Origin: Ruminococcus flavefaciens
GTDB taxonomy: Bacteria > Bacteroidota > Bacteroidia > Bacteroidales > P3
Direction of reading: 5' to 3'
Assembly (NCBI GenBank): GCA_023667315.1
Contig: JAMPAI010000002.1
Location: 62,001 to 126,000, forward strand
DNA: 64,000 nt
The notes under the pieces were generated by a model. It searched no databases. It saw only the letters and a list, made by a program, of their open reading frames with translations, and had not been told where the DNA came from. Numbering within the stretch: position 1 is the stretch's first letter; each line of letters opens with the position of its first letter. Of this stretch, positions 46,355 through 53,285 are shown piece after piece. A program made the translations under genes and the position numbers.

Positions 46355-47086
46355 TTAGTTCAACCCCTGCCGTACCAGTTCCCGATATTCTTCGCTGGTG
46401 CAGGTGTAAATAGTATAACCAGTTCGCATAAGTTCCTCCATCTCGCTGTAACGACCTTCCCTATAAAGTCGCTGTAATTGAGGATAATTAGCCTCCATTA
46501 GGCTTTGCGGAATATAACCGATCGTATCTGTACGAAATGGACCGAAATGCCAATCAGGAGTATTAGCGTCACAATAAGGCAGATTTGGATCAAGATATTG
46601 TTGCTCTATCGTATCGTAAAATGCTACGACAACAGGATTATCTACCCAAAGTAACCAACCCGACACCTCTGATCCTGGCTCGCCATAAACGATTCCATCT
46701 GGACCCTTTTCGGTAATGTTATACATATATACCGCCCAAAAAGCAAAACTATAGACGCACTCAACCGTGTCACGCAAAAAATCTTTAAAATCCGGTGTGC
46801 CTAACTTTTCAAACCTTACTCCCTCCATACCTGGACTAGGTGCTCTGTCAGAAATCGTTGCAAATATAGCATATCCCCATCTTGCCAACCGCCTTACCGA
46901 AACACTATCCCCCACAATACCTACAGCCTTTGCCGGATTTTCTCTATTTTTTATTTCCATACGTACTTGGCTTTGCTGCCACGAACGTCCACGCCAGTCT
47001 TCTTCTGTTACTGCTTTTTTGCAGCAGATTGTTATGGCACTCAGTATAAAAAATACCGACAGCACCTGCAATGTTCTCGTTTTCAT
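46355..47086 (-). CDS. hypothetical lipoprotein
   Basis: 243 residues. The signal MKTRTLQVLSVFFILSAITICCKK has a lipobox-like AITIC, so it is probably a lipoprotein. The body has no recognised domain; it includes WRGRSWQQSQVRMEIKNRE, a hydrophobic/aromatic stretch FAFWAVYMYN, and cysteines near PYCDANTPDW and YTCTSEEYRE. The gene is AT-richer than the envelope operon upstream. A -7 box TATCTTTG lies at 47121-47128 on its strand, and a strong hairpin follows its stop. It abuts the integrated element and could be a chromosomal neighbour or part of an older insertion. Function unknown. Confidence 0.7.
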   Translation of the reverse strand: MKTRTLQVLSVFFILSAITICCKKAVTEEDWRGRSWQQSQVRMEIKNRENPAKAVGIVGDSVSVRRLARWGYAIFATISDRAPSPGMEGVRFEKLGTPDFKDFLRDTVECVYSFAFWAVYMYNITEKGPDGIVYGEPGSEVSGWLLWVDNPVVVAFYDTIEQQYLDPNLPYCDANTPDWHFGPFRTDTIGYIPQSLMEANYPQLQRLYREGRYSEMEELMRTGYTIYTCTSEEYRELVRQGLN

Positions 47087-47120
47087 TTGCTTACTTTTGG
47101 TTTGTTAAAAAAACATTTGT

Positions 47121-47128
47121 CAAAGATA
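47121..47128 (-). promoter_or_regulatory. -7 box TATCTTTG for the 46355-47086 lipoprotein gene
   Basis: Minus-strand TATCTTTG, 34 bp upstream of the ATG at 47086. A TTG on the minus strand at 47145-47147 lies 16 bp away, slightly short. Confidence 0.5.
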
Positions 47129-47190
47129 GTTTATAAGACCAAATCAAGGTGCTGGTGCTTTAGACCACGACATCTTCTTGTTTGAAAACA

Positions 47191-47225
47191 AAAAAGGTTG
47201 CAACTTAATAAGTTACAACCTTTTT
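47191..47225 (-). terminator. stranded terminator of the tRNA-Leu operon (left flank)
   Basis: The stem AAAAAGGTTG / CAACCTTTTT with an inner AACTT/AAGTT dyad lies directly left of the attL core. In the uninterrupted chromosome it would follow the tRNA-Leu 3' end by a few bases. It is now almost 12 kb away from tRNA-Leu because of the two element copies. Confidence 0.75.
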
Positions 47226-47228
47226 GCG

Positions 47229-47249
47229 GTACCTGAGATCGGAATCGAA
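47229..47249. repeat. attL: left att core (tRNA-Leu 3' end fragment)
   Basis: A 21-bp core beginning GTACCTGAGATCGG and ending ATCGAA, identical to those at 53135 and 59041. To its left lies the tRNA operon's original terminator; to its right is element sequence. Confidence 0.9.
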
Positions 47250-47293
47250 ACAAACGCTTAATAAATTAATTTACATCATTTTACAGCGTTTTA

Positions 47294-47312
47294 GGTGGCC
47301 AATGGGTGGCCA
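47294..47312. repeat. subterminal GGTGGCCA pair, left end of copy A
   Basis: GGTGGCCA occurs at 47294 and 47305, an 11-bp spacing. The same pair with the same spacing is at the other end (53003, 53014). These are candidate arm-type sites for the integrase. Confidence 0.6.
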
Positions 47313-47320
47313 AGTAAAGA

Positions 47321-47351
47321 TTGTATATGTGCAGGGAATGTTGTATCTTTA
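47321..47351 (+). promoter_or_regulatory. promoter TTG-N20-TATCTTTA for the toxin-antitoxin pair, copy A
   Basis: TTG at 47321-47323, 20-bp spacer, TATCTTTA at 47344-47351. The antitoxin ATG is at 47380. The overlapping GGTGGCCA pair just upstream suggests that integrase binding and this promoter could interfere. Confidence 0.65.
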
Positions 47352-47379
47352 CCTATGCCTATCCGATAGGCGGAATACG

Positions 47380-47706
47380 ATGACAATATTTGACAATTAT
47401 AAGGATTACGCAGGGAAATGTACCATTTCTCCCACATTGCTGTGGGAGTATGACCTTTCTTCTTTCGACTGGTGGAAGTCTCGGAAGATTGTCGTGCAGA
47501 GGGTGATAGAACGAGGTTGGCTATCGGATTATTACGCGGCATTGAATCTTTACGGCGGTATAAAGCCTTTCCGGGAAATCATCAAGGAAGTGCCCACGTT
47601 GTCGGAACGGGACTTGCAATTCGTTTGTGCTGTATTCCATTTAAAAAAGATAGAGTTGCGATGTTACACACGGAAGTTATTGAGGGAACGACACTTGACC
47701 TCCTGA
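47380..47706 (+). CDS. DUF6922-like antitoxin of an AbiEii-type module (copy A)
   Basis: 108 residues from ATG 47380 (MTIFDNYKDYAGKCTISPTL). The longer open frame starting at 47224 runs through the att core and promoter and is not translated. The core LLWEYDLSSFDWWKSRKIVVQRVIERGWLSDYYAALNLYGG is the pattern seen in DUF6922-type proteins that precede AbiEii nucleotidyltransferases. It overlaps the toxin gene by 46 bp, which fits translational coupling of an antitoxin/toxin pair. That it neutralises the toxin is inferred from position and family. Confidence 0.75.
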   Translation: MTIFDNYKDYAGKCTISPTLLWEYDLSSFDWWKSRKIVVQRVIERGWLSDYYAALNLYGGIKPFREIIKEVPTLSERDLQFVCAVFHLKKIELRCYTRKLLRERHLTS

Positions 47707-48350
47707 AACGTTTACAGCAGGAAGCGCCTTTACGGACGTTTTGTCTTGCGGGCGGAACTTCGTTGGCTCTGTATTTGGGGCATAGAATCAGTGTCGATTT
47801 AGATCTTTTCACGCCCGAATCTTTCGATACGAAAGACTTGGAAAAGTTTCTCGGAGACCATTATGGTTTCCGAACCTCGTTCAGTGCGCCCGACACATTG
47901 AAGGGCGTTATCGGAAATGTCAAGGTTGACTGCATCACGCATGCGTATCCATACTTGGTACCCTCCTATCAAGAAGCGGGGGTGCGTCTATATGGACAAG
48001 AGGATATTGTCGCCATGAAACTGTCGGCCATAGCGGATGACGGGTCAAGGCTGAAGGATTTTATCGACATAGCCTGTCTTTCGACCCGTTTCTCTTTTGC
48101 CGACATGTTAGGCTTTTATGAACGTAAGTTCCCTCAAGCCAATGTAGTCCGCCCGCTTAAGGCAATCACTTATTTCGAAGATATAGACCAAAATGAGAAT
48201 GTGGTTATGTTGAAGGGGCGTTTTTCATGGAAGACCATCGAGAAACGCCTGCATGATATGGTGGCGCATCAAGAAAGGGTGTTTGAGACTATGCCTGTCA
48301 TCGGGCAAGTACAGAAACAAAGGCACCCCTCAAAAGGAGTGCGCTTCTAG
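47661..48350 (+). CDS. AbiEii/AbiGii family nucleotidyltransferase toxin (copy A)
   Basis: 229 residues from ATG 47661 (MLHTEVIEGTTLDLLKRLQQ); the frame is open from 47472 but that part overlaps the antitoxin. The nucleotidyltransferase signature is FCLAGGTSLALYLGHRISVDLDLFTP, with the GG(T/S) strand and paired aspartates. ALKSADD-like segments (DIVAMKLSAIADDGSRLKDFIDIACL) match the family's second conserved block. AbiEii toxins of the related type IV abortive-infection systems use nucleotides to block growth or phage. This element could thus be maintained by addiction or could protect the host. Target not known. Confidence 0.82.
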   Translation: MLHTEVIEGTTLDLLKRLQQEAPLRTFCLAGGTSLALYLGHRISVDLDLFTPESFDTKDLEKFLGDHYGFRTSFSAPDTLKGVIGNVKVDCITHAYPYLVPSYQEAGVRLYGQEDIVAMKLSAIADDGSRLKDFIDIACLSTRFSFADMLGFYERKFPQANVVRPLKAITYFEDIDQNENVVMLKGRFSWKTIEKRLHDMVAHQERVFETMPVIGQVQKQRHPSKGVRF

Positions 48351-48548
48351 GCTATCGCCACCTTTGAATAGCGATGACAATGCAGAATCTGAACGGAATC
48401 CATCCGAAAGTTTGGGAAGGAAACAGCGCAGGAAGAGTATGGATATGGAAACAAAAGAATCCAAGCCTTGATAGGCAAACAGCAGTATCCCCGCTGACGT
48501 GACCCATCGGACTTGGATTCATTTAAAGGCTTTCTATTCAGCCTGTCT

Positions 48549-48653
48549 TTAGCCTTGGCTCTTGCTCTGCTCCTTTTTATCGTAGATAAGAAAGAAAGCA
48601 CTGCCAACTATCGCGATGACAGACACCAAAATAAACATGACAATAGCTCCCAT
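48549..48653 (-). CDS. 34-residue membrane protein (copy A)
   Basis: A short frame on the minus strand: ATG at 48653, TAA at 48549. The sequence begins MGAIVMFILVSVIAIVGSAFF and ends with DKKEQSKSQG, a single transmembrane helix followed by a charged tail. It starts 2 bp after the stop of the 58-residue gene, and both are identical in copy B, so they form a two-gene unit. No known family is assigned. Confidence 0.6.
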   Translation of the reverse strand: MGAIVMFILVSVIAIVGSAFFLIYDKKEQSKSQG

Positions 48654-48655
48654 AA

Positions 48656-48832
48656 TTACGCTCCTTTCTTTTTATCTGTTTTCGTTTCGGTCTTATAAAC
48701 CATAAGCAAACCCAATCCCAATGTCAACAAAACACTTATCGCCCCAATGATATAGACAAACTTTCTATCAACGATTCCACCGAAAATGGAACTAATGATA
48801 ACGGCTGTCGTGATATACTTGGCTATATCCAT
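48656..48832 (-). CDS. 58-residue membrane protein, possible DUF6722 type (copy A)
   Basis: ATG at 48832 on the minus strand. The product begins MDIAKYITTAVIISSIFGGIV and continues with a second hydrophobic stretch FVYIIGAISVLLTLGLGLLMVY and a lysine-rich tail, so two transmembrane helices are likely. It resembles small Bacteroidota proteins of the DUF6722 type. It lies 181 bp downstream of the relaxase on the same strand. Confidence 0.6.
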   Translation of the reverse strand: MDIAKYITTAVIISSIFGGIVDRKFVYIIGAISVLLTLGLGLLMVYKTETKTDKKKGA

Positions 48833-49013
48833 CAACCACTTTCCAAAAGCCTTTTACATCTCTTTCATACTCCAAAGATATAAATTGTTTTTGTACAAAT
48901 GGCCATTTGTACATACATCCCTATGGCCATATGGACGTATGGCCGTGTTTAGGGAAAGACCTCGAGAGGAAAAGGTAGCCTGCCGCCTCTTTCCTCTCAA
49001 GGTCTAACCCCAA

Positions 49014-50135
49014 TCACATACCCAAACCCCGGTGTTTGGCCTGTGCCTGGACTTGGGTTTTCCGTTCCGCTAAAGTTTTCCTTAATCTTTCTCCCGCCTT
49101 CTTGCAAAATTCCGACAGCGACATTCCAAGAAAGCCTTCCGCACGTCTTATTAGGTTTTTATATACGCCTATTTCCTGTACGTGTTTCTCCTGCATTGCT
49201 GCCATTTCCCGTTTGTGTTCCTCCCTCATTGCTGCTTTTTCCTGCTCGTGTTCTTGTTGCAATGCCGCTTGTTCTTGGATAAGTTTTCCGATAGTTTCCC
49301 GCTGTTTCTTGTTTGTTGGCCCACCCAAAGGGGAATTCTTTAGACCCAATCGGTCTGTTTCCTGCTTGATCTGGGCAAGTTCTTTTTTCGCTTCCTCTTT
49401 GACTGCCTCCAATTTTTTTTCTAACCACTGGTTGTTTTGTTTAAGTTCCTCCGCTTCACGCTCCAGCCTTTGGGTCTCTTCAGTCGCTTTCATTTCCCGG
49501 TATTCGGCCGCAGGAATATGTTCCAATCCTGTCTCCGACTTTGGGGTTCCTCGCTCCATGCCAAGGGCAATTGCCATAACATCTTGCAGTTCGGACATTT
49601 TCTTCTCATCAAGTTTAATACTCCGACCTGTATCGTGATCGACCCAATCAAACACGATATGGGCGTGACGATTGAGTTTGCGTTCTTTTGTCTTGGCATC
49701 GATATGCCCCTCATCAAAGTGTAGGTCTATCCGGATCACGTCCAATCCATTTCCCCTTGCCCAGTCAACTACAGGTTTAAAATCCTCGATAGAAGTGTCT
49801 TCTTTGATGGGAGAACATCCCTCCCGAATGGGAGACCACCCGGCAATGGTTGTTTTCTTTCCCGTCTTCTTATTGATTTTGTCCCGATCTTTCAGTTGGG
49901 GAGCCTGTCCAACTTTTTCTTTATAGAGAGTTATGGCCTCATTAAAGAGAGTTTGACAGGACTTACCATTATATCGTGGATTCTCCCAACTGACATTGTT
50001 GGAAGTAAGATCGGGAAAGAAGTAAAGCCGCTTTTCCGCCTTTTCCAAACCATCAAGGTACTGCTCAGTGCGCTTGTTGTGGTCTTCGACCGAACCCACA
50101 TTGCAACGCTTAATTTTTATGCCTGTCTTTTCCAT
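49014..50135 (-). CDS. MobV-like relaxase/mobilization protein (copy A)
   Basis: 373 residues. The relaxase nicks the origin of transfer and carries the strand through a helper conjugation pore. The MobV/Pre-type features are the N-terminal KRCNVGSVEDHNKRTEQYLDG, a central DLHFDEGHIDAKTKERKLNRHAHIVFDWVDHDTGRSIKL with the histidine triad (HFDEGH...NRHAH), and a long C-terminal coiled coil (~210-345) rich in Glu, Lys and Gln. The likely origin of transfer lies directly upstream at 50182-50231. No conjugation genes accompany it. Confidence 0.85.
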   Translation of the reverse strand: MEKTGIKIKRCNVGSVEDHNKRTEQYLDGLEKAEKRLYFFPDLTSNNVSWENPRYNGKSCQTLFNEAITLYKEKVGQAPQLKDRDKINKKTGKKTTIAGWSPIREGCSPIKEDTSIEDFKPVVDWARGNGLDVIRIDLHFDEGHIDAKTKERKLNRHAHIVFDWVDHDTGRSIKLDEKKMSELQDVMAIALGMERGTPKSETGLEHIPAAEYREMKATEETQRLEREAEELKQNNQWLEKKLEAVKEEAKKELAQIKQETDRLGLKNSPLGGPTNKKQRETIGKLIQEQAALQQEHEQEKAAMREEHKREMAAMQEKHVQEIGVYKNLIRRAEGFLGMSLSEFCKKAGERLRKTLAERKTQVQAQAKHRGLGM

Positions 50136-50181
50136 GATACTTAGTTTTGATGTTTCGTTTCGGTGTGGGTAGAGGTTGGCC

Positions 50182-50231
50182 GGACGGGACTACCGCCCCC
50201 GTCCCCAGGTTCTTAGGGCGAACGCCCTAAG
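50182..50231. other. candidate origin of transfer with stacked inverted repeats (copy A)
   Basis: Two perfect inverted repeats lie in the GC-rich gap between the relaxase and replication genes: GGACGGG / CCCGTCC (50182-50188 and 50198-50204) and CTTAGGGCG / CGCCCTAAG with a two-base loop (50212-50231). Position upstream of mob and the hairpins are typical of oriT. The nick site cannot be read. The rest of 50232-50389 holds further GC-rich short repeats (CTGCG series at 50300-50345). Confidence 0.55.
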
Positions 50232-50389
50232 CCCTCGGAGAGCCCACATAACCCTTTAAGCGAAGCGGGGGTTATAGTGGGCTATAACCATAAGGGGTTT
50301 GCGTTCCCTGCGCCCCTGCGTTCCCGGGTTTCTGCGCCTCTGCGTTTTTTAGGGGACAGACCTGGAGGAAAGAAGAAAGTCCGAGCCTT

Positions 50390-50965
50390 TTACCTTTCCG
50401 TTTCTTTCCCGGTTGAGGAGTGGAAACCTTGAGAAGGAGAAGGGAGAAATTTTCTTTCCTCGGCCTTTTTACTCATCACAGGTATTAGATTATATTGTAT
50501 GACGGAATTGCATTGAGCGTATATTTTCTGTTGCTCGTATATATCTTTCCATTTTCCAATAGCACTGATGTACGGACAAACGATATATTCCGCTCTGACA
50601 GGTTTTCCTTGTGCGTCAAATTTGCGTATAAGAACCCTATAATCCATCAAAGCCTTAATCCACTTATTGATGACCCTCAAAGAAACATCCATTTCCTCTG
50701 CCATAGATGCCTTTAGGTGTTCGCCTATTCGTATCGCATTTTCACTTCCCATATTGTCGAGGATAATAGCCCAAAAACCCATTGGAACATCTTTGATCTT
50801 CCGAATATCACCCCCTTCCATCCCCCGGTAAGTTTTAAGATACGGTGGTTCTGCGCTATTGTTCCTTTTGATTTCCTTATATTCCCGGTAACTATGGATA
50901 TCCCCTGTCTTTTCATCTCTGACAAGTTCTCTTATTTCTTTCAGCACTATGCTCATAATGTTCAA
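50390..50965 (-). CDS. RepL-like replication/winged-helix protein (copy A)
   Basis: 191 residues. The centre has a winged-helix pattern, MGFWAIILDNMGSENAIRIGEHLKASMAEEMDVSLRVINKWIKALMDYRVLIRKFD, followed by YIVCPYISAIGKWKDIY, resembling plasmid RepL initiators and related DNA-binding proteins. The C-terminus is Lys/Ser-rich. It follows the palindromic iterons (51041-51102) on its upstream side, which fits an initiator that also controls its own gene. It could alternatively be a repressor. A MSIVLKE start three codons downstream is possible. Confidence 0.65.
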   Translation of the reverse strand: MNIMSIVLKEIRELVRDEKTGDIHSYREYKEIKRNNSAEPPYLKTYRGMEGGDIRKIKDVPMGFWAIILDNMGSENAIRIGEHLKASMAEEMDVSLRVINKWIKALMDYRVLIRKFDAQGKPVRAEYIVCPYISAIGKWKDIYEQQKIYAQCNSVIQYNLIPVMSKKAEERKFLPSPSQGFHSSTGKETER

Positions 50966-51040
50966 AAAATTTAAGTTCGCCCTATATTTCTTTTCTTATA
51001 GGAAAAACAATAACACATTATCAATGCTTTATAGGGGATT

Positions 51041-51102
51041 TTATGCACCACGGTGCATAACTTAGGCACCAGGGTGCACAAATTATGCACCACGGTGCAT
51101 AA
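51041..51102. repeat. three palindromic iterons at 21-bp period (copy A)
   Basis: Starts at 51041, 51062 and 51083. Units 1 and 3 are identical palindromes with 9-bp arms TTATGCACC / GGTGCATAA separated by two bases. Unit 2 is a looser version (TTAGGCACC...GGTGCACAA). The 21-bp period equals two DNA turns, so a dimeric protein would bind the same face three times. The array lies between excisionase and RepL-like genes, so replication iterons or an operator are both possible. Confidence 0.8.
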
Positions 51103-51105
51103 AAA

Positions 51106-51360
51106 TCAACTGCACCGCCTCCGGGCTTCATCGTTGATGTCCTCCATCGAGGCAACCCGATTTCTCTGTAACCAACGCTCCAATTCTTCCCGATCGAAGT
51201 AACACATCTTTCCACGGGGCTTGAAATGGGGGATTTGCCGACTGCTTGTCAACTTATACAGGGTACTTTGGGAAATACCCATATAGGCCGCAGCCTCTTC
51301 ACTTGTCAGAATCTTCTTGACCCCAATTGATTGAGGAGAGAGATTTTCATTTCTTTTCAT
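51106..51360 (-). CDS. excisionase-type helix-turn-helix protein (copy A)
   Basis: 84 residues: MKRNENLSPQSIGVKKILTSEEAAAYMGISQ... The HTH_17/MerR-like pattern LTSEEAAAYMGISQSTLYKLTSSRQIPHFKPRGKMCYFDREELERWL fits the small Xis-type helpers of Bacteroides elements, which direct excision and can regulate adjacent genes. It ends four bases after the iteron array and faces the same way as the RepL-like gene. Excision function is inferred from family and position. Confidence 0.75.
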   Translation of the reverse strand: MKRNENLSPQSIGVKKILTSEEAAAYMGISQSTLYKLTSSRQIPHFKPRGKMCYFDREELERWLQRNRVASMEDINDEARRRCS

Positions 51361-51692
51361 TGCTATTTGTTTTATGGGTTAAACACATCGATTGACAACT
51401 GCAATGATAGAGGCATTATTTGAAAGCACGGCAACTATCGATAGGTTATATTTTTTCTAAAAAAATATAATACAATGATTATCATATAGTTAAATTTTTA
51501 TAACCCACTTACATGCAATAAAATCGGATGTGCTTTATGTGCTTTTTTGTGCTTTTTAGGACTTATGTGCTTTTTTGTGCTTTTTAGGACTTTTTCCAAC
51601 TTAAAGAATTGAATACAAATGCATAAACACCTCTCAACAAGTGACCAACCAAGATTAAAGAGGAACACAAAACATTACGAATACTATCGCAA
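51361..51692. other. non-coding gap between excisionase and integrase genes (copy A)
   Basis: 332 bp without a supported gene. It holds a 28-bp direct repeat (51536-51563 and 51564-51591; core TGTGCTTTTTTGTGCTTTTT), an AT-rich dyad TTATATTTTT / AAAAATATAA at 51446-51470, and otherwise AT-rich sequence. A 104-residue frame at 51619-51933 on the plus strand overlaps the integrase gene antisense and is rejected. Confidence 0.7.
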
Positions 51693-52916
51693 TTACAAAG
51701 GCAACTCCGGCAAACTATTAATGGCCTCTTGCTTGAGACTATCTACGGCTCTCGTGTATTTCTCCGTGTGTTGCAGGCCGCTGTGCCCCAAAAGGCTTGC
51801 AACGGTCTTGATATTCGCACCATTATTGAGGATATTGACGGCAAACGAATGCCGGGCGCAATGCCAGGTTATATGCTTGTCTATTCCGGCATTCTTTGCC
51901 CACCTCCGCAAGGCTTTCGAACACATCGTATGACTCGGCAGTTTGAATATCGTTTGGCCTCTATCTCCATCGGAGGGCGTACCTATCAACTTCAAGATGG
52001 TATCGGAAAGTGGAATCTGCACCATACTTGCATTGCTGTGCCCCTTGGTCTTGCTTTGGTCGAACCGCAACATCCTGTTGGCCGTGTCCACGGCTGCGAA
52101 GGTCAATTGGTTCACATCGCAAAAACGCAATCCCGTGTAGAGACTAAAAACAAAGGCTCTTCTTATCTCTCCGTTTTCATTTCGATAATGCGTGTTTATC
52201 ATCTGCATGATTTCATCTTGCGAAAGAATGTCTTTCTTGATGGCATTCTTATCTATCCTTATCACCACCCCGTCACACGGATTCTTGGCAAACAAATCTT
52301 TCTCAACGGCATTCTTCACAATCTTCTTGAAGCGCAAAAAGAGTGTATGTGCACCCTCGCCCTTGCTCCGCTGCTGAAGATAGTCCGCAAACTTCACCAT
52401 CATTTCCTTGGTTACCATATTGGGCGTTATCCGTTGGGAAAACCTCTCATATTCGGGCTTTTCCCGCAAAAAATCCTTAAACCGATCTATCGACAAACTA
52501 ATGACCCGCTTGTCTTTCTTCGTGTAACTATCGCAATATGCCCGGCACCAATCAAGAAAATTTACAGATTCCGTCTTTATCTTAAGCCTATAGCCATGGG
52601 TGCCTTCCAACATCTGTTGTCCACGTTCAAACCTTATCTTTTTAGCCAGGAGCAAGGTATCTTTATTCTCCTGCCGTTCATCCGGAGTTCTTGGCGCTCT
52701 CCATACATATAACTTCAAATACTCGCGTTGGCGGTCTTTCTTTAAGACTTCCTTTCCTGTAAGTTCGTTTACTTCCGTATGACACCCCAAATAATACTCC
52801 AAAAACAGACTATCCCGCCCGTTGGCCAACTCTTTCGCCATAAGTTTGGGGTTTTCCGTTGCATCCTTACTCACGCAATAGGTTTTTCCTGTTTGAGTGC
52901 TCTTTTCCATCTTCAT
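51693..52916 (-). CDS. tyrosine recombinase integrase (copy A)
   Basis: 407 residues from ATG 52916 (MKMEKSTQTGKTYCVSKD); a frame to 52937 adds MIAIICE and is possible. It integrates and excises the element at tRNA-Leu. The N-terminal arm-binding part (~1-100) is followed by a SAM-like core domain and a catalytic domain with Arg in LYTGLRFCDVNQL, His-x-x-Arg in TWHCARHSFAVNIL, GHSGLQHTE and the tyrosine in KYTRAVD. Bacteroides NBU-type elements also use a tRNA-Leu target. The gene is oriented so that its start faces the right end of the element. Confidence 0.92.
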   Translation of the reverse strand: MKMEKSTQTGKTYCVSKDATENPKLMAKELANGRDSLFLEYYLGCHTEVNELTGKEVLKKDRQREYLKLYVWRAPRTPDERQENKDTLLLAKKIRFERGQQMLEGTHGYRLKIKTESVNFLDWCRAYCDSYTKKDKRVISLSIDRFKDFLREKPEYERFSQRITPNMVTKEMMVKFADYLQQRSKGEGAHTLFLRFKKIVKNAVEKDLFAKNPCDGVVIRIDKNAIKKDILSQDEIMQMINTHYRNENGEIRRAFVFSLYTGLRFCDVNQLTFAAVDTANRMLRFDQSKTKGHSNASMVQIPLSDTILKLIGTPSDGDRGQTIFKLPSHTMCSKALRRWAKNAGIDKHITWHCARHSFAVNILNNGANIKTVASLLGHSGLQHTEKYTRAVDSLKQEAINSLPELPL

Positions 52917-53002
52917 TTCACAAATAATTGCAATCAACTAACAATCAACTTGTTTTCTTTTAATTTCCGATATTTTCGGATATTGAGAAAACCGCTTTTT
53001 TG

Positions 53003-53021
53003 GGTGGCCAGTGGGTGGCCA
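53003..53021. repeat. subterminal GGTGGCCA pair, right end of copy A
   Basis: GGTGGCCA at 53003 and 53014, spaced by 11 bp exactly as in the left end. Candidate arm-type integrase sites. Confidence 0.6.
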
Positions 53022-53060
53022 GAAGCGACAAAACAAAGGTAAAAAAGATAACCAAGAGTA

Positions 53061-53106
53061 AAAAAGAAAAAGAGCCAAAGTGTTGATTCTTTGGCTCTTT
53101 CTTTCT
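53061..53106. terminator. terminator carried at the right end of copy A
   Basis: A 12-bp perfect stem AAAGAGCCAAAG / CTTTGGCTCTTT with an eight-base loop and T-rich runs on both sides. In copy A it is internal to the array and lies next to the middle att site. Confidence 0.85.
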
Positions 53107-53134
53107 TTTGTTTTCCGTTTGAAAAGGGCATAAA

Positions 53135-53155
53135 GTACCTGAGATCGGAATCGAA
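53135..53155. repeat. middle att core between the two element copies
   Basis: The 21-bp core, preceded as at attR by element right-end sequence (GGGCATAAA) and followed as at attL by element left-end sequence (ACAAACGC). This is the junction expected between tandem copies or in the circular form. Confidence 0.9.
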
Positions 53156-53199
53156 ACAAACGCTTAATAAATTAATTTACATCATTTTACAGCGTTTTA

Positions 53200-53218
53200 G
53201 GTGGCCAATGGGTGGCCA
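53200..53218. repeat. subterminal GGTGGCCA pair, left end of copy B
   Basis: Copies of GGTGGCCA at 53200 and 53211, as in copy A. Confidence 0.6.
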
Positions 53219-53226
53219 AGTAAAGA

Positions 53227-53257
53227 TTGTATATGTGCAGGGAATGTTGTATCTTTA
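53227..53257 (+). promoter_or_regulatory. promoter TTG-N20-TATCTTTA for the toxin-antitoxin pair, copy B
   Basis: Identical to 47321-47351. TTG at 53227-53229 and TATCTTTA at 53250-53257. It lies about 70 bp from the middle att core. Confidence 0.65.
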
Positions 53258-53285
53258 CCTATGCCTATCCGATAGGCGGAATACG

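Larger units (their letters stand above)
47229..53134. mobile_element. integrative mobilizable element, copy A (5,906 bp)
   Basis: The unit is bounded by 21-bp att cores at 47229 and 53135 that match the 3' end of tRNA-Leu. It contains, from left to right, an inward promoter, a DUF6922-like antitoxin and AbiEii-type toxin (plus strand), and on the minus strand two small membrane proteins, a MobV-like relaxase, a RepL-like replication protein, an HTH excisionase and a tyrosine integrase. Subterminal GGTGGCCA pairs are at both ends. There is no conjugation machinery, so transfer would depend on a helper. AT-rich. Copy B repeats it at a constant offset of 5,906 bp with identical predicted proteins. 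Confidence 0.93.

Noticed and set aside
47224..47379. Extended N-terminus of the antitoxin reading from the att core
   Set aside because: It would run through the att site, the GGTGGCCA pair and the promoter; the ATG at 47380 follows the -7 box at a normal distance.
51021..51215. Minus-strand frame with three APWC repeats (C-rich peptide)
   Set aside because: The APWC motif is only the translation of the palindromic iterons at 51041-51102; the excisionase gene overlaps it in another frame.
51729..52712. 327-codon plus-strand frame opposite the integrase (also at 57635)
   Set aside because: Antisense to the integrase and without any recognisable domain; the integrase frame has all catalytic motifs.
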